DNA from: Saprospiraceae bacterium
GTDB lineage: Bacteria; Bacteroidota; Bacteroidia; Chitinophagales; Saprospiraceae
DNA: 64,000 bases
Direction: 5' to 3'
NCBI GenBank assembly: GCA_028285545.1
Contig: JANQPA010000089.1
Span: 47,672-111,671, forward strand
The notes beneath the pieces are model-generated. The model was not told the origin of the DNA, did not search any database, and saw only the letters and a list, made by a program, of their open reading frames with translations. Made by a program: the position numbers and the translations under genes. This document shows, piece after piece, positions 36,401-45,121 of the stretch. Positions within the stretch are counted from its first letter, which is position 1; each line of letters starts with the position of its first letter.

Positions 36401-39400
36401 AGTCGGTCAGGTTATCCTCAGCATTCCCAACATGTATATCTTTTAAATTTAGCATATTAGGACGATACTTTAGATAGTCAACAATCAGAAGATTATTGAC
36501 TTTCTTTTGCACCACATCTCTTGCAACAATAATCAAATCATTAAGAGGTGGCAATTTGGCATTCACCACACCTGCATCTGAAGTTTTGAATTGTTTAGAA
36601 TAACATCCATCACGAGTACTAACCTCAATAAGGAAGTTTCCATCTGAGGCAGGACCACCACACACAGTAGTTACAAACAATTGCGTTTCATAAGTGAGGG
36701 TATCATCGAAATTAATTTCATTAACTCGGTCAAAATTGGCGAAGTTGGAAAAGACAAGAGCTGCATCAGGTCTAAATTCATGCCTAATGGTGTCCTTTTT
36801 CTGCTGGTTCGCATCTGTTCGAATACTTTTATCATCGATTTCGACCCTAATCTCTGTTAGGCCACTTAGATCTGGATTTACAATTAAGTTATATCTTCCT
36901 TCAGTATCCGTTGTCGCACTTGCAGTTTGTGTAGTGTTGTCATCAAAAGTTGAAATAGCTCGAACTTCTACACTATCGATGCCACAGATTACATCTTCAT
37001 AAGCAACCCTTCCTGTAATCACATAAGCTGTTCGGTCAATAAAAAACAAATCTGATCTTGCATTATTTTCGGGCGACAGGTTGGCTACTAAAGTATCCTG
37101 ATTGAAGACATGATCTCCAAAGCTTGCCCTGACAACATATTGCGCAATGGTGTCTTCATAGTAAATATTAGGGAAATAAAAGTGACCATTGCCATCCGTC
37201 ATACCAGAATAAACAAACCTTTCACCTTTAACAACACCTTCAATATCAATAGTTACTCCAGGTACAGGGGCATTTCCTACTGCTGTAATTACATCCCCTT
37301 CAATCAAACCATTAGCTCTTCTAAATCCTTTATCGGATTTTCCTCGAGTTTCTCTTTCCTTGACATACACTCTGACAGTATAGGTATATTCTTTTCCAGG
37401 AATACCATCTGGATCATTGAAAGTCTCCACCCCGGGAGCTACTTCTCCAATTTTTATGCCATCTCGATAAACCCTAAACCCGTCAATATAATTGATGTTC
37501 CCTTTGAAATCCCAGGTAACCTGGCAATTATTAGCTATTGTACCATCGGTAGCTTGTACCAAAGTAAGTTTATCTTCCCATAATTCAATTAAATCTATAC
37601 CATAGAAAAAGACGGCCCCTCTCCTGTTTGTAACGGGGTTGCCATTTTCAGTGGTATTGTAAAGATTTGCGCCAGGTGCCCCGATAACAAAGAATTCATT
37701 AGAAGCATCTACTGAAAATCCAAATTGCTCTTCTGATTCGGAATCGTCTATGTTTACAGCAAAATCAATGAATTCATAAGCACCGCCAGTTAGTTTGAAA
37801 AAGAAAACTGCACCTTTTTTATTCATGGTAGATCCATCTTCATCGATGTGATCAGGTGCTCCCACCACCAGATAATCACCATACATACCTACTGCTGAGC
37901 CAAATTTATCATTAGGGGAATTAAAATCAGTCAGCGGTTTTTCAATAATTTGTTCCAAATTATTCCAGGAAGTACCATCAAATTTGTAGATATAAACCCT
38001 TCCACGAGAACCCCCATTTGGAGCTCCTACTGCAAGATAATTACCATATATTGCTACATCCTTACCAAATAGGGATCCATTGGGCCCTAAAAGGGTTTGT
38101 GGAGTACCTAATTGAACATTATTGCTCCTAACATATACAATGACATTTTGAGCAGTATTACCGGTAGCTACAAATTGCTCGCTAGAAGCCATAGATATAA
38201 TCGTATCAACAATTGGCACCTGATCTACTAAGTTAAAACTAAAAGTTCCAGAAGAAGAGTTATACTGGTCAGCACGCAAAGCATCCTCTCTGGCCGTAAA
38301 CCCATAGAAAAAATCAGAGGAAGCAAAAGAAATCGTTGCCACTTGTCCCAGGCGATCACCTGGGCCAGATAAAGCGAAGCCTTGATAACCTGAAGCAGAG
38401 GCTTCATTATAATCTTTTGCGAATGTAAGCACTCCAACATTACTAACTCCAGCACCAAATCTGGCGGCAGGCTGACCTATAATAGATATTTCACCAGCAA
38501 CATCAACAGCATAGCCAGTTTCACCAACTGTAATATTACTATAAGCAAAGCTTTGAGTACTTCTGAATACCCAGTTAGGATCAACATGAGAATAATAAGA
38601 AACACGTCCCTGATCTCCATGACTCTTTGGAGCACCTGCTATAACAAATTTATCATCGATCGCTACATCAAAACCCAGGGATTCTGTAACTGTATTTGTT
38701 TCATATCTAACATCAGGAGTCTTATTGATATTTGCAAATCCACTCGCAAAACTGGGGGTTCCTGTTCTAGTTTCTCCGTAGGCAGTACGAAAAGTCTCTA
38801 TCCTATAGGTAAAATTAGGTAAACCATCGCCTATTTCGTTGAAAAGATCTGCATAAGACCTCAAGCCAGGATCTATAGTGGCAATCAAAACATTATTACG
38901 ATATAAATAAAACCCAGTAATATTCGCATCCAAAGGAAGAGTCCAGTTTAATTGAACCTTATTATCAAATGTTCCAGAAGAAGCGGTAAAGGATTGCAGG
39001 GCCGGAGGGGATGGATAAGTAATCGTCTGGTCCACCATCGTGGAGCGATATTTTATTCCATTTCGAATAGATGAAGCAAAGATGGAATAAGTAACCATTC
39101 TGGCTGGAGGTCCGAAAGTCTCTTGTTCTGAAAACATTCCCTCATCTAAATCTGAATACGGAATAGAGAATGTTTGCATTTGAGGTCCAGAGTTAGTTTG
39201 AACCGTATATTCTATTTCGAATGAATCTACCCCTGGCGGCAAATATTCCCATAAAATATCCACCAGACCCTTTTGGACATTTGCTACAATTGACGTGTTA
39301 AAAACTGGGTGGATTTTAGGGAATGTTACCTGTCCGAATGCACCTACAGACTGATATAACATAGCATCCCTGTTTAATACAGCCACTACCCTATAATCAT

Positions 39401-42400
39401 GAAGCGTGTCAGGTAAGCCCAAGAAATCCAGGTAACAAAAAGTACTATCCGCATCCACAATTGCAATTAGATTAGTATCTCTATATATTCTAAAATCATC
39501 CACATAATCACCATTATAATCCCATTTGATCAAGACCATATTACTATCAGGTCTAGCCGTAAATTGAACATTGATTGGATCTGCTACTCCGGGGAATCGA
39601 GTCATTACCGATACCGGCGTAGATTCGAAAAGTTCAGCCCCCACCTGTTTGACAGCTTTTACGGAATAGACGTAATTTTGATCAGGAATTCCGGTCCTGT
39701 CTTCAAACATTAATTTCTTACCAGCTTCTATTAAGGCTATGATTTCATCATTTCGTTCTATTTGATAAAAACTAACATCTCCAGTTGGATGACTCCAGTT
39801 GATACCAACTGCATTATCATTTCCCTGATAACCGGCTGTGGCCGTTAAATTTTCAACCGGTGGAAATAAAGGAAATGTAGCACTTAAATTAAGTGGGTCT
39901 GTATAAATAGCTGCACCTAATTCGTCAATTAAATAGCCCCTTAATATATAGTCATACAAGATACCACCTGTACCAGTCGTATCTAAGAAGAATTGGGCAG
40001 AATCTCTAAATACAGTAGTTAACAAATTAAGTCCCCTATATACCTCTACTCCATCAAAAAGTCCATCATTCAGTGTCCAGGAAATCATAATTCCCTGTTT
40101 TTCTTTAAGAGGGGTAGCTGCACCGCCCATAAAACGAGCAATACTATCTTGGATTGGTCTTGGTGGGAATTCGTCTATCTTGAAGGTATCCCTGAAATTA
40201 AGAGCCAATCTAGTATTAATCAATGGCCTGGGGTTAATATCCTGAGTAGAATCAATCGTTAAAACACTATGATCCTTTTGTATTAGTTCAATATTAAATA
40301 ATTGCTGATTGTTATTGGGAGGCAGGTTTTCAAAGATGTAAAAACCAGCAGCATCGGTAAAAGTTCTCTGAAGAGTGGTGTCATCGTTCATTAGACGAAC
40401 CTCCAAACTATCCGCACTTCTTCCATTCCCAAATTCACTTAAAACCTGTCCAAAAATGGCAGCACGATTTTTTCTAATACCAGTGCCGTATACAATTTTC
40501 GACAATAATATGGTATTAGTCATTGTATCCAGATAACTGGCCTGAACACCGTATTCATAGGCAACTCCAACCGCTGCATCACAATCATAATAACCTCTGG
40601 AATCCTGAGGAACTGAGTCGATAACCACTCCATCTCTATGGATCAAGAATTTGGAGAATTTAAAAGGAGGATATTCCCAGGTTAATGCTACGTGCATGGG
40701 AATATTTTGGGAAATATGAACATTGCCAGGTTGCTCCAGAGTAGCTACTGGAACAGTAGCACTCCCTGAACCAGCACTAGCTGCAGATTCAAAAATGGTG
40801 CCGTTTACATTTCGGTAAGCAGTTAGGCTTACATTTTGACTGGCATTATTAATAGTATAATGAGTGTATTCATCTGCAAATGGAGGAAGAGTATCAATTA
40901 ATTCTACTCCTACCTTTAAGATAAATCCATCAAAATTAGAGAAGTTGGTCAAATTGTAAGCCTGGCTCCAGCTGATATCAATCCGACAGGTACCGGTAGT
41001 AACAGTTAAGGCAGGAGGGGTTGCCAGGGAAGGAAAGGAAACCGCATTAGAATTTATTTGGGCTCCAACAAAGGTGGAGTCTATGTTTTCCACAAATGGC
41101 GCCACACTATAAGTATACGAAGCCCCAGGTTCACCCAATAGGTCTTGATATACAAATGGGTATCCCTTCAAAATCTCAGCGATCAATTGCGTACCCCGAT
41201 ATATTCTAAAACCAGTATAATTATCATCATCAACTCCCACTCCTACTACCCAGGATAAATCTACTGCATTTTCTGCAGCCACTGCGGTTGCGGTTACAGA
41301 GTTAATAGTAGGGAAATTAGGGTATAAGGTATTATTAGCCCGAAGATAATCCGATTCGAAAATTTCATCATTTACGGTTCGAAAAGAGGTAATGGCGTAA
41401 TCATAAGTGGCTCCAGGTTCTCCTTCATAATCTGTATACACCCTGGCCATACTATCCAGAACAGCGATCACCATAGAATCGCGATATACCTTAAACCCAG
41501 CGAAATTATCAGAATTATGATCCCAGGTTAAGGTAATGGCCCCCATAGTCTCCATATTAAAATTCGCTGTGGCCGCAATATTCGTTGGCATTTCAATATC
41601 GGGATATTCAACAGTATCAATGGCTGTTACAAATTTCACTGAATCATTCCTCAGTATGTAAGCCATCAAAGTATACTTATAGTTTTCGAGTGGCTTACCT
41701 CCTCGATCTGATAAAATCCCAACCGAACCAGAGGCATCATCAGTAATATCTACCAGAGTACCTTCTCGATAAAGTTGAAAATAAGTAGTATCTGCATCAG
41801 AAAAATAGGAAAAATTAAAAGCCACCGTGTCTATGCCTGCTGTTCCCATGAAATTGGAAAGACTCAAGCTATCCGTGATATCATCAAGCATCACATTGGC
41901 TTGAAAGTTCACATCCATAAGCTGAGGTTCCAGGTTACTAACATTAATAAATATCGGTGAATTTGGATAGGTCACATTTGTTAAGCCGCTTGCCGTTAAT
42001 CTAAACCGTGCTTCTGTCCCATAAAATAAACTGTCAAACATATAAAACCCGCGATAATCCGTAACTGTGGAATCTTCATATTCGACATCAAAAATGGTTG
42101 TGAGGTATTTAATCGTAACCCCCCCAATACCAAATCCATCCTGAGTTCTGACAAAACCACCAATAGCTCCAATAGGATCAACTCCTCCTGAAGCAGTATC
42201 CTGGACAAGCCTTTTTTCTTCTTCCACAATAACGACACTATAGTTACTCAAAAAACCATAAATAGGAAGTTGATCTACAAACATGGTATCATCTTCTTCC
42301 AGAGTAGTCAGTAAGCCACCATCTCTTTGGATTAATAATTTATCCGCAAACTGAGATACATTATTCCATTCTAGTTTTACCATGTTGGGGAAAGTAGACT

Positions 42401-43127
42401 GACTAGCCGTCATGCCAATGTCAAAAGTATTACCGGTTGTTTTTATGCCAGTATAAAGAGTGGTATCGCTAAATAAGCTATCAGCCAAGACGCTGAAAGT
42501 CTGTAAATAATAAGTGTAGGCTTCACCGTTTACGATTGAAGAGGTATCTCCAAATTTGAATTTATCTTCAAAAACAAATTCCAATCCTACGGAATCCGTG
42601 CCAGCAATAATGTCAACAATTCGGTCTATGCCACTAGCCCTTCTTACTATAAAATAATTGGTACTAAGCTTTGATTGGTTGGTCCACCTTAATTCAATGC
42701 GATCTACAAGTGTATCGCTTGAAGCAATAAAACCAGTAGGAGGAGCAAAATTAGTGGTCTGTCCTGAGGTTGATAAACCTGAACAAGCCGCAATTAGGTC
42801 ACCAGGTCCTCTCTCATAAAGATTTAAAGTATAAGAAATGCTCTTATTAGGACCTACAAAATGACGAAAGGAATTTTCTGCAAGCTCAGGTTCCGTAGTT
42901 TCAATCACCTCACTATATACTTCTACTCCATCAGCAAGTAATTGAAGATAGACTCCCTCTTGGTAGGTCACCCCAGGTGTTTCTTCAAAACACGAGGCGG
43001 GTAATGACCAGGACACATCAATAAATGCATCATTAGAGTTATTATTCATAATAGAAATGGTCTGGGCATTTATTTTTCCAGAGACAATGCCCAAAAACAA
43101 TAGCGGTATCAGGTACTTAATTTTCAT
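30498..43127 (-). CDS. Giant secreted multidomain protein (fibronectin III, FG-GAP, carboxypeptidase-regulatory, SprB, PKD) with T9SS sorting domain
   Basis: 4209 residues from ATG 43127, which starts a good signal peptide (KIKYLIPLLFLGIVSGKINAQ); an upstream extension of 11 codons spoils it. Approximate layout: 120-1460 many fibronectin-III-like repeats with the phrase GFKVYRDS or variants, interrupted by carboxypeptidase-regulatory-like domains near 330 and 900; 1470-1850 FG-GAP/beta-propeller repeats (YLVVGAPDH, FFVIGAPGAN); 1940 another regulatory-like domain; 2000-3300 largely unrecognised beta-rich sequence; 3310-3400 BACON-like; 3410-3510 and 3750-3860 the VAAFVDGECRGLAK-type module; 3876 SprB; 3942 Ig-like; 4029 PKD; 4122-4209 T9SS type A signal. 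Its last 330 residues mirror one block of the neighbouring 1985-residue protein. Likely a huge surface filament or adhesin. Confidence 0.88.
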   Translation of the reverse strand: MKIKYLIPLLFLGIVSGKINAQTISIMNNNSNDAFIDVSWSLPASCFEETPGVTYQEGVYLQLLADGVEVYSEVIETTEPELAENSFRHFVGPNKSISYTLNLYERGPGDLIAACSGLSTSGQTTNFAPPTGFIASSDTLVDRIELRWTNQSKLSTNYFIVRRASGIDRIVDIIAGTDSVGLEFVFEDKFKFGDTSSIVNGEAYTYYLQTFSVLADSLFSDTTLYTGIKTTGNTFDIGMTASQSTFPNMVKLEWNNVSQFADKLLIQRDGGLLTTLEEDDTMFVDQLPIYGFLSNYSVVIVEEEKRLVQDTASGGVDPIGAIGGFVRTQDGFGIGGVTIKYLTTIFDVEYEDSTVTDYRGFYMFDSLFYGTEARFRLTASGLTNVTYPNSPIFINVSNLEPQLMDVNFQANVMLDDITDSLSLSNFMGTAGIDTVAFNFSYFSDADTTYFQLYREGTLVDITDDASGSVGILSDRGGKPLENYKYTLMAYILRNDSVKFVTAIDTVEYPDIEMPTNIAATANFNMETMGAITLTWDHNSDNFAGFKVYRDSMVIAVLDSMARVYTDYEGEPGATYDYAITSFRTVNDEIFESDYLRANNTLYPNFPTINSVTATAVAAENAVDLSWVVGVGVDDDNYTGFRIYRGTQLIAEILKGYPFVYQDLLGEPGASYTYSVAPFVENIDSTFVGAQINSNAVSFPSLATPPALTVTTGTCRIDISWSQAYNLTNFSNFDGFILKVGVELIDTLPPFADEYTHYTINNASQNVSLTAYRNVNGTIFESAASAGSGSATVPVATLEQPGNVHISQNIPMHVALTWEYPPFKFSKFLIHRDGVVIDSVPQDSRGYYDCDAAVGVAYEYGVQASYLDTMTNTILLSKIVYGTGIRKNRAAIFGQVLSEFGNGRSADSLEVRLMNDDTTLQRTFTDAAGFYIFENLPPNNNQQLFNIELIQKDHSVLTIDSTQDINPRPLINTRLALNFRDTFKIDEFPPRPIQDSIARFMGGAATPLKEKQGIMISWTLNDGLFDGVEVYRGLNLLTTVFRDSAQFFLDTTGTGGILYDYILRGYLIDELGAAIYTDPLNLSATFPLFPPVENLTATAGYQGNDNAVGINWSHPTGDVSFYQIERNDEIIALIEAGKKLMFEDRTGIPDQNYVYSVKAVKQVGAELFESTPVSVMTRFPGVADPINVQFTARPDSNMVLIKWDYNGDYVDDFRIYRDTNLIAIVDADSTFCYLDFLGLPDTLHDYRVVAVLNRDAMLYQSVGAFGQVTFPKIHPVFNTSIVANVQKGLVDILWEYLPPGVDSFEIEYTVQTNSGPQMQTFSIPYSDLDEGMFSEQETFGPPARMVTYSIFASSIRNGIKYRSTMVDQTITYPSPPALQSFTASSGTFDNKVQLNWTLPLDANITGFYLYRNNVLIATIDPGLRSYADLFNEIGDGLPNFTYRIETFRTAYGETRTGTPSFASGFANINKTPDVRYETNTVTESLGFDVAIDDKFVIAGAPKSHGDQGRVSYYSHVDPNWVFRSTQSFAYSNITVGETGYAVDVAGEISIIGQPAARFGAGVSNVGVLTFAKDYNEASASGYQGFALSGPGDRLGQVATISFASSDFFYGFTAREDALRADQYNSSSGTFSFNLVDQVPIVDTIISMASSEQFVATGNTAQNVIVYVRSNNVQLGTPQTLLGPNGSLFGKDVAIYGNYLAVGAPNGGSRGRVYIYKFDGTSWNNLEQIIEKPLTDFNSPNDKFGSAVGMYGDYLVVGAPDHIDEDGSTMNKKGAVFFFKLTGGAYEFIDFAVNIDDSESEEQFGFSVDASNEFFVIGAPGANLYNTTENGNPVTNRRGAVFFYGIDLIELWEDKLTLVQATDGTIANNCQVTWDFKGNINYIDGFRVYRDGIKIGEVAPGVETFNDPDGIPGKEYTYTVRVYVKERETRGKSDKGFRRANGLIEGDVITAVGNAPVPGVTIDIEGVVKGERFVYSGMTDGNGHFYFPNIYYEDTIAQYVVRASFGDHVFNQDTLVANLSPENNARSDLFFIDRTAYVITGRVAYEDVICGIDSVEVRAISTFDDNTTQTASATTDTEGRYNLIVNPDLSGLTEIRVEIDDKSIRTDANQQKKDTIRHEFRPDAALVFSNFANFDRVNEINFDDTLTYETQLFVTTVCGGPASDGNFLIEVSTRDGCYSKQFKTSDAGVVNAKLPPLNDLIIVARDVVQKKVNNLLIVDYLKYRPNMLNLKDIHVGNAEDNLTDFEVGQMVDQRLVYHKPVDIKLETPFSTYLCSTGDQDVAIITRAEVDAEKTFALRFSVSEVFDGIACSVEEGFIVINNSAAKSNTKDTLHFNDTLITFPAHVFQPGQPNLVAPFRKGINVKYYSAIGDFLGEIIIPVVIEGKADLPGADIVVDISDEDGQVKLPFLILRDPPGDGSSSTVSSGTTITKSYAQSNKNRGGGGLVAEYQGAFFKIGAFVDFSLLIGGGRETSSEFSVQAETKQTISTSSTSDFVGERADVIVGIGSAIAYTINENLVYDDQTCEINKVQNFALGTYGIQTQWNYTVQQIRDIVGQLSQDTVDILNGSKFLYEGQNVLSTTDAVTKLRVRINNWKAVLDYHSETSVPFFAFCAENINEQKEFEEKAVAGFFDVITNQNTGEQFVILNQDFEDEGFIFERAFESINDTTDTERTVISLGVPDFFSERVTDAIEARNSFCNNIGSTPGENFAISNTIQWDDQLVSEYEIAVSKVAYFLDSLQFDNDQTNSKVSQLDADKSGYLPQVENYTFSAGVDLEVEETINQTRQTSITTEFFVNIDFAFGLYINSETEAGGFVISTGIENNEAKIGLQGEYQHEETSTQLFSEERESGVSYTLSDDDPGDQFSVTVFKPILEGHSPYFQLLGGRSSCPPEKGTIYRDRYEMAVFDTASQATFDFFSYENLDPDKPHTVYLQIANLNPFGEARDVYIYLDGASNENGAQVRVDGKPIVGGNMSGGLTITYIGSNQPFLLPIEVTRAADRYEFKNLRFIMRASCTDGDLFVNIPDDGSITADTVEVDVIFQSPCTDISLVAPGDDWLITRRNPFIPNDREDLVVELVDYDPFNIPLEEIALQVRRIGTGSGWSSPNIPALEIAKDVPPIPGYDYPISKDSLQLYNSQNFAANQTPKLFYTWDITEDYADNVINYPDGEYEIRAVARCGTRGEVYSNVARGEIRRNSGGLFALLEPSDGIYVPGDEISVSINKPLDCNDVTPTTNVFKVFRKTDSLAVPGVVACFDNKDKLIFQPFNIAAFDGDTLVAEISAIKDQNGIIYDTTFTIEFLVLTRDLFVDDDVLNVTMYQGSTVQLSTRAFANSQAPVPFTVLSNQPWATPSPTFGTALPNSLGEVITFTLDASALPVGDTTAIMTFNSSTATPSQSTVTINVRVVAKPPYWVVNQTYSGNMFVIANYRFVNDMMTSVDTMDQIAVFIDNEIRGVAKIGRTDQGQYAAFINVGGEPADDGKPLEFRVWDADPGDEYNATRFDAMNNPVPITFKSGDKFGTFVDPEILVVNKNTDLARYIPVNGDSSWTWFSVNSEEPDMSIDNVLRELTMSQDGDIITSNQNAIAAFVPGSGKWEGINNLDEVSPENGYRIFLTGPDDTIRITGANAQYSPIALPAGFSLIGFPLQDTLDINTALSSATNFVGLTDDDFIFTVAQDPTKPGLSNNMLAEFQSGTWNFVVGSGMELMRPFFGYQVFVQGNATLSYPGATTPFSASRSDQMTYEDFARIRKAGSEADPDDPATWAVDPSLYPMNMIVTAELEIDGLLSIDTSDVVAAFVDGECRGLAKLGYVEAQDKYYIVMFIYGDTFGEQVDVRFYDASADRLLFNKERIKFVPSQVIGKFSSPHKFENKQFNVLPGVANNACDSDEYGQLSIIDVGGMVNPLRYEWNTGDTTAQVTNLANGTYTVKITDAEGAWTWDTLEVITEAIAIPTPSVSMLDKEVICIRDEVQLQASAQSDMDLSYSWYDGRGKLLHEGAVYTIASAEKDEDIYVESRLRACPSDRVHYTMEVQAPYAVYHIEQPFEVLSVGDTVSFSLLEVNEEYSYEWNFGDGQVSIEKEPKHVYEKAGTYNVKLEIVDKQGCDEVIPSAAPVIVQSVTDVDETISASFKVAAAPNPFLNNFKLQINTLSSGKYSLRLRDTEGRLIWKDKVSLAAGENELTIEADRLKLSDGIYIMEVEGKKGQYQLIKLLKAKP

Positions 43128-43234
43128 GATCTTAGCTATATAGGTATAAGTATGATTCATTTCTAAAATTTTACTGATGATTGCTTAATTACCATTTCCC
43201 AAATGGGAGGTTAAAATTTGCACGTTTAAAATGC

Positions 43235-43276
43235 AAAAAGGTGTTCTCGCCCATGTACAGGCAAGAACACCTTTTT
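43235..43276. terminator. Strong bidirectional hairpin upstream of the 4209-residue gene
   Basis: A 17-bp stem (AAAAAGGTGTTCTCGCC against GGCAAGAACACCTTTTT, one mismatch) with a short loop and a T-run on both strands. It lies between divergent genes, so it does not follow an obvious gene. It could end an unannotated minus-strand RNA coming from 43450 or act as an attenuator in the leader of the giant gene. Nothing else in 43277-43690 is recognisable. Confidence 0.65.
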
Positions 43277-43696
43277 GTAAGGTGAATTACTCCTAGATAT
43301 TACGACATCCTTTTTTACTTCAATTAAGCAAATTCCAAAAGTGGAAACACTTTGAGGTAGGCTTTCATGAGTATGACAATAAATAGAAGAGACAGGCATA
43401 AAGCATACGCTTTGCCCACCAACCCCTAAATCTGATAGGTGTTGCATTTTAGGACGTCTTATTAAATGTAATATATCAAAAGCATGATACCTAAGGTACC
43501 TGCAATTTTTATCGGTTATTTAAACGAGGGTGTAAAAGAAAGGCTTCAACTTCTTACTCCACAAGATCAAATATAACTGAATTTTATTTGAATAAAAAGT
43601 ATTTATTAATGAATACGAAATATTATTATCCAGGTTTCCTAAATCTTATCTGTGAAAACAAATTTAATTTTTTAAAATTTAATATTACCATTATAT

Positions 43697-43729
43697 ATTC
43701 TTAAATAAGAATAAAAATACCTACATTTG
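43697..43729 (+). promoter_or_regulatory. Candidate promoter region of the polysaccharide island
   Basis: TACATTTG at 43722-43729 is an exact TAnnTTTG -7 box. A perfect small palindrome, ATTCTTA-AA-TAAGAAT (43697-43712), overlaps the place where a -33 element would be and could be an operator. No TTTG at the -33 position. It lies about 160 bases before the first gene of the island. Confidence 0.4.
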
Positions 43730-43889
43730 AAAGCAATAAACATTCCCTCGTTTCAAATTCATTTCCTTTATCAAAGATAAATCCTGAAAATTAACCCTGT
43801 TGAGGGCAAAATTTCATTGCCTGAATCATTCGCATTGAATTATTACCGAAAACTGATGTGATTCCAGAATACATGATTTGAAATTGTAC

Positions 43890-45113
43890 ATGATGAATAG
43901 TAAGACGAAAAGAATAGCCATCCTTTCCAATACCAGTTGGAGTATTTATAATTTTAGACTTGGCCTAATAAAATCCTTAATTGATAGTAATATTTCAGTT
44001 CTCATCATTGCCCCTCAAGATGAGTTCAGTCCTAAATTAGAAGAAATTGGCTGCGAGTTTCAAGCCATTCAACTAAAAAACTATAGCATCAATCCTATTT
44101 GGGATATCTATTATCTCGTCCAATTATTTTTTCTTTTGCGGAAGAAGCAAATCAATTATCTTATTTCCTATACCATCAAGCCGAATATTTATGGAAGTCT
44201 GGTAAGTCGTTTTTTAACCATCCCTAATCTGGCAGTTGTTACAGGGCTTGGTCATTTGTTTACTCAGTTAAGTTGGAAGACGACCATCGCCAAATTATTA
44301 TATCGCTTCAGTTTAAAAAATACGCCACAGGTCTGGTTTTTAAATAGAGAAGATAGAGATACCTTTTTGGAGCAGGGCATTGTCCATAAATCCAGAACTT
44401 TTATTCTACCTAGTGAAGGGGTTGACACTCATTTTTTTCAGAAAAACAAATTCGCTGGCCGAAACCCTGGTTTTAATTTTCTATTTGCCGGCCGCTTAAT
44501 GGAAGAAAAAGGTATTCATGATTATGTAAAGGCTGCAAAAATAGTAAAAGAGCAAAAGCAGGAGGTCAACTTCATTGTGTTAGGGTTTCTGGATGAAGGA
44601 TCCCCTCATGCCATCTCCAAATCTCAACTTGATAATTGGGAAAAAGAAGGGGCCATTCAATTTAAGGGTGCGACAGCCAATATTAAAAAACATCTGGAAA
44701 AAGTGGATTGTGTAGTGTTGCCTTCGTACTATCGAGAAGGAGTCCCTAGAATACTTCTTGAGGCAGCAAGCATGGAAATTCCCATTATTACAACAGATAA
44801 TGTGGGTTGTCGAGAGGTCATTCAACATGGAGAAAATGGTTTTGTCTGCAAACCAAAAGACCCCGCCAGTCTGGCTTACTGGATGGAAGCCATTACCAAT
44901 ATCCCCCTTGAAAAACGAGAGGAAATGGGTAAATCCGGCCGGAAGATGATTTTATCCAAATTTAAAGAGCAATTTATTATCGAATACTATATAGCTCTTT
45001 TAGAAAAAACATTTAACTCCAAGCTTTCTAGCAAAAAAAGAAAGGATAATTGGTATTCTTTAAGTAAATCTTTTCCTATTCAATATAAATCACGATCTTC
45101 CGGTCGAAAATGA
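43890..45113 (+). CDS. Glycosyltransferase family 4 (PglA/WbaZ-like)
   Basis: 407 residues from ATG 43890; ATG 43893 is equally possible, and a TTG four codons upstream is not needed. It is a GT-B fold: the N-terminal domain starts KRIAILSNTSWSIYNFRLGL, and the C-terminal nucleotide-sugar domain has FAGRLMEEKGIHDYVKAA (near 210) and PSYYREGVPRILLEAASMEIP (near 290), where the Glu pair EGVPRxLLEA is the family signature. It is cytoplasmic or membrane-associated and adds a sugar to a lipid-linked glycan. First gene of a run with an O-antigen-ligase-type protein and an ABC exporter (gaps of 8, 14 and 11 bp), so it helps build the exported polysaccharide. Confidence 0.92.
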   Translation: MMNSKTKRIAILSNTSWSIYNFRLGLIKSLIDSNISVLIIAPQDEFSPKLEEIGCEFQAIQLKNYSINPIWDIYYLVQLFFLLRKKQINYLISYTIKPNIYGSLVSRFLTIPNLAVVTGLGHLFTQLSWKTTIAKLLYRFSLKNTPQVWFLNREDRDTFLEQGIVHKSRTFILPSEGVDTHFFQKNKFAGRNPGFNFLFAGRLMEEKGIHDYVKAAKIVKEQKQEVNFIVLGFLDEGSPHAISKSQLDNWEKEGAIQFKGATANIKKHLEKVDCVVLPSYYREGVPRILLEAASMEIPIITTDNVGCREVIQHGENGFVCKPKDPASLAYWMEAITNIPLEKREEMGKSGRKMILSKFKEQFIIEYYIALLEKTFNSKLSSKKRKDNWYSLSKSFPIQYKSRSSGRK

Positions 45114-45121
45114 CCAGATAG

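Noticed and set aside
24709..42238. Many plus-strand frames of 60-160 codons
   Set aside because: They are opposite-strand frames of the two giant genes, with no domain resemblance, and are explained by the coding bias of the minus strand.
43226..43447. Minus-strand frame of 73 codons
   Set aside because: Its last 15 codons are the terminator hairpin, it has no family resemblance, and its composition does not look coding.
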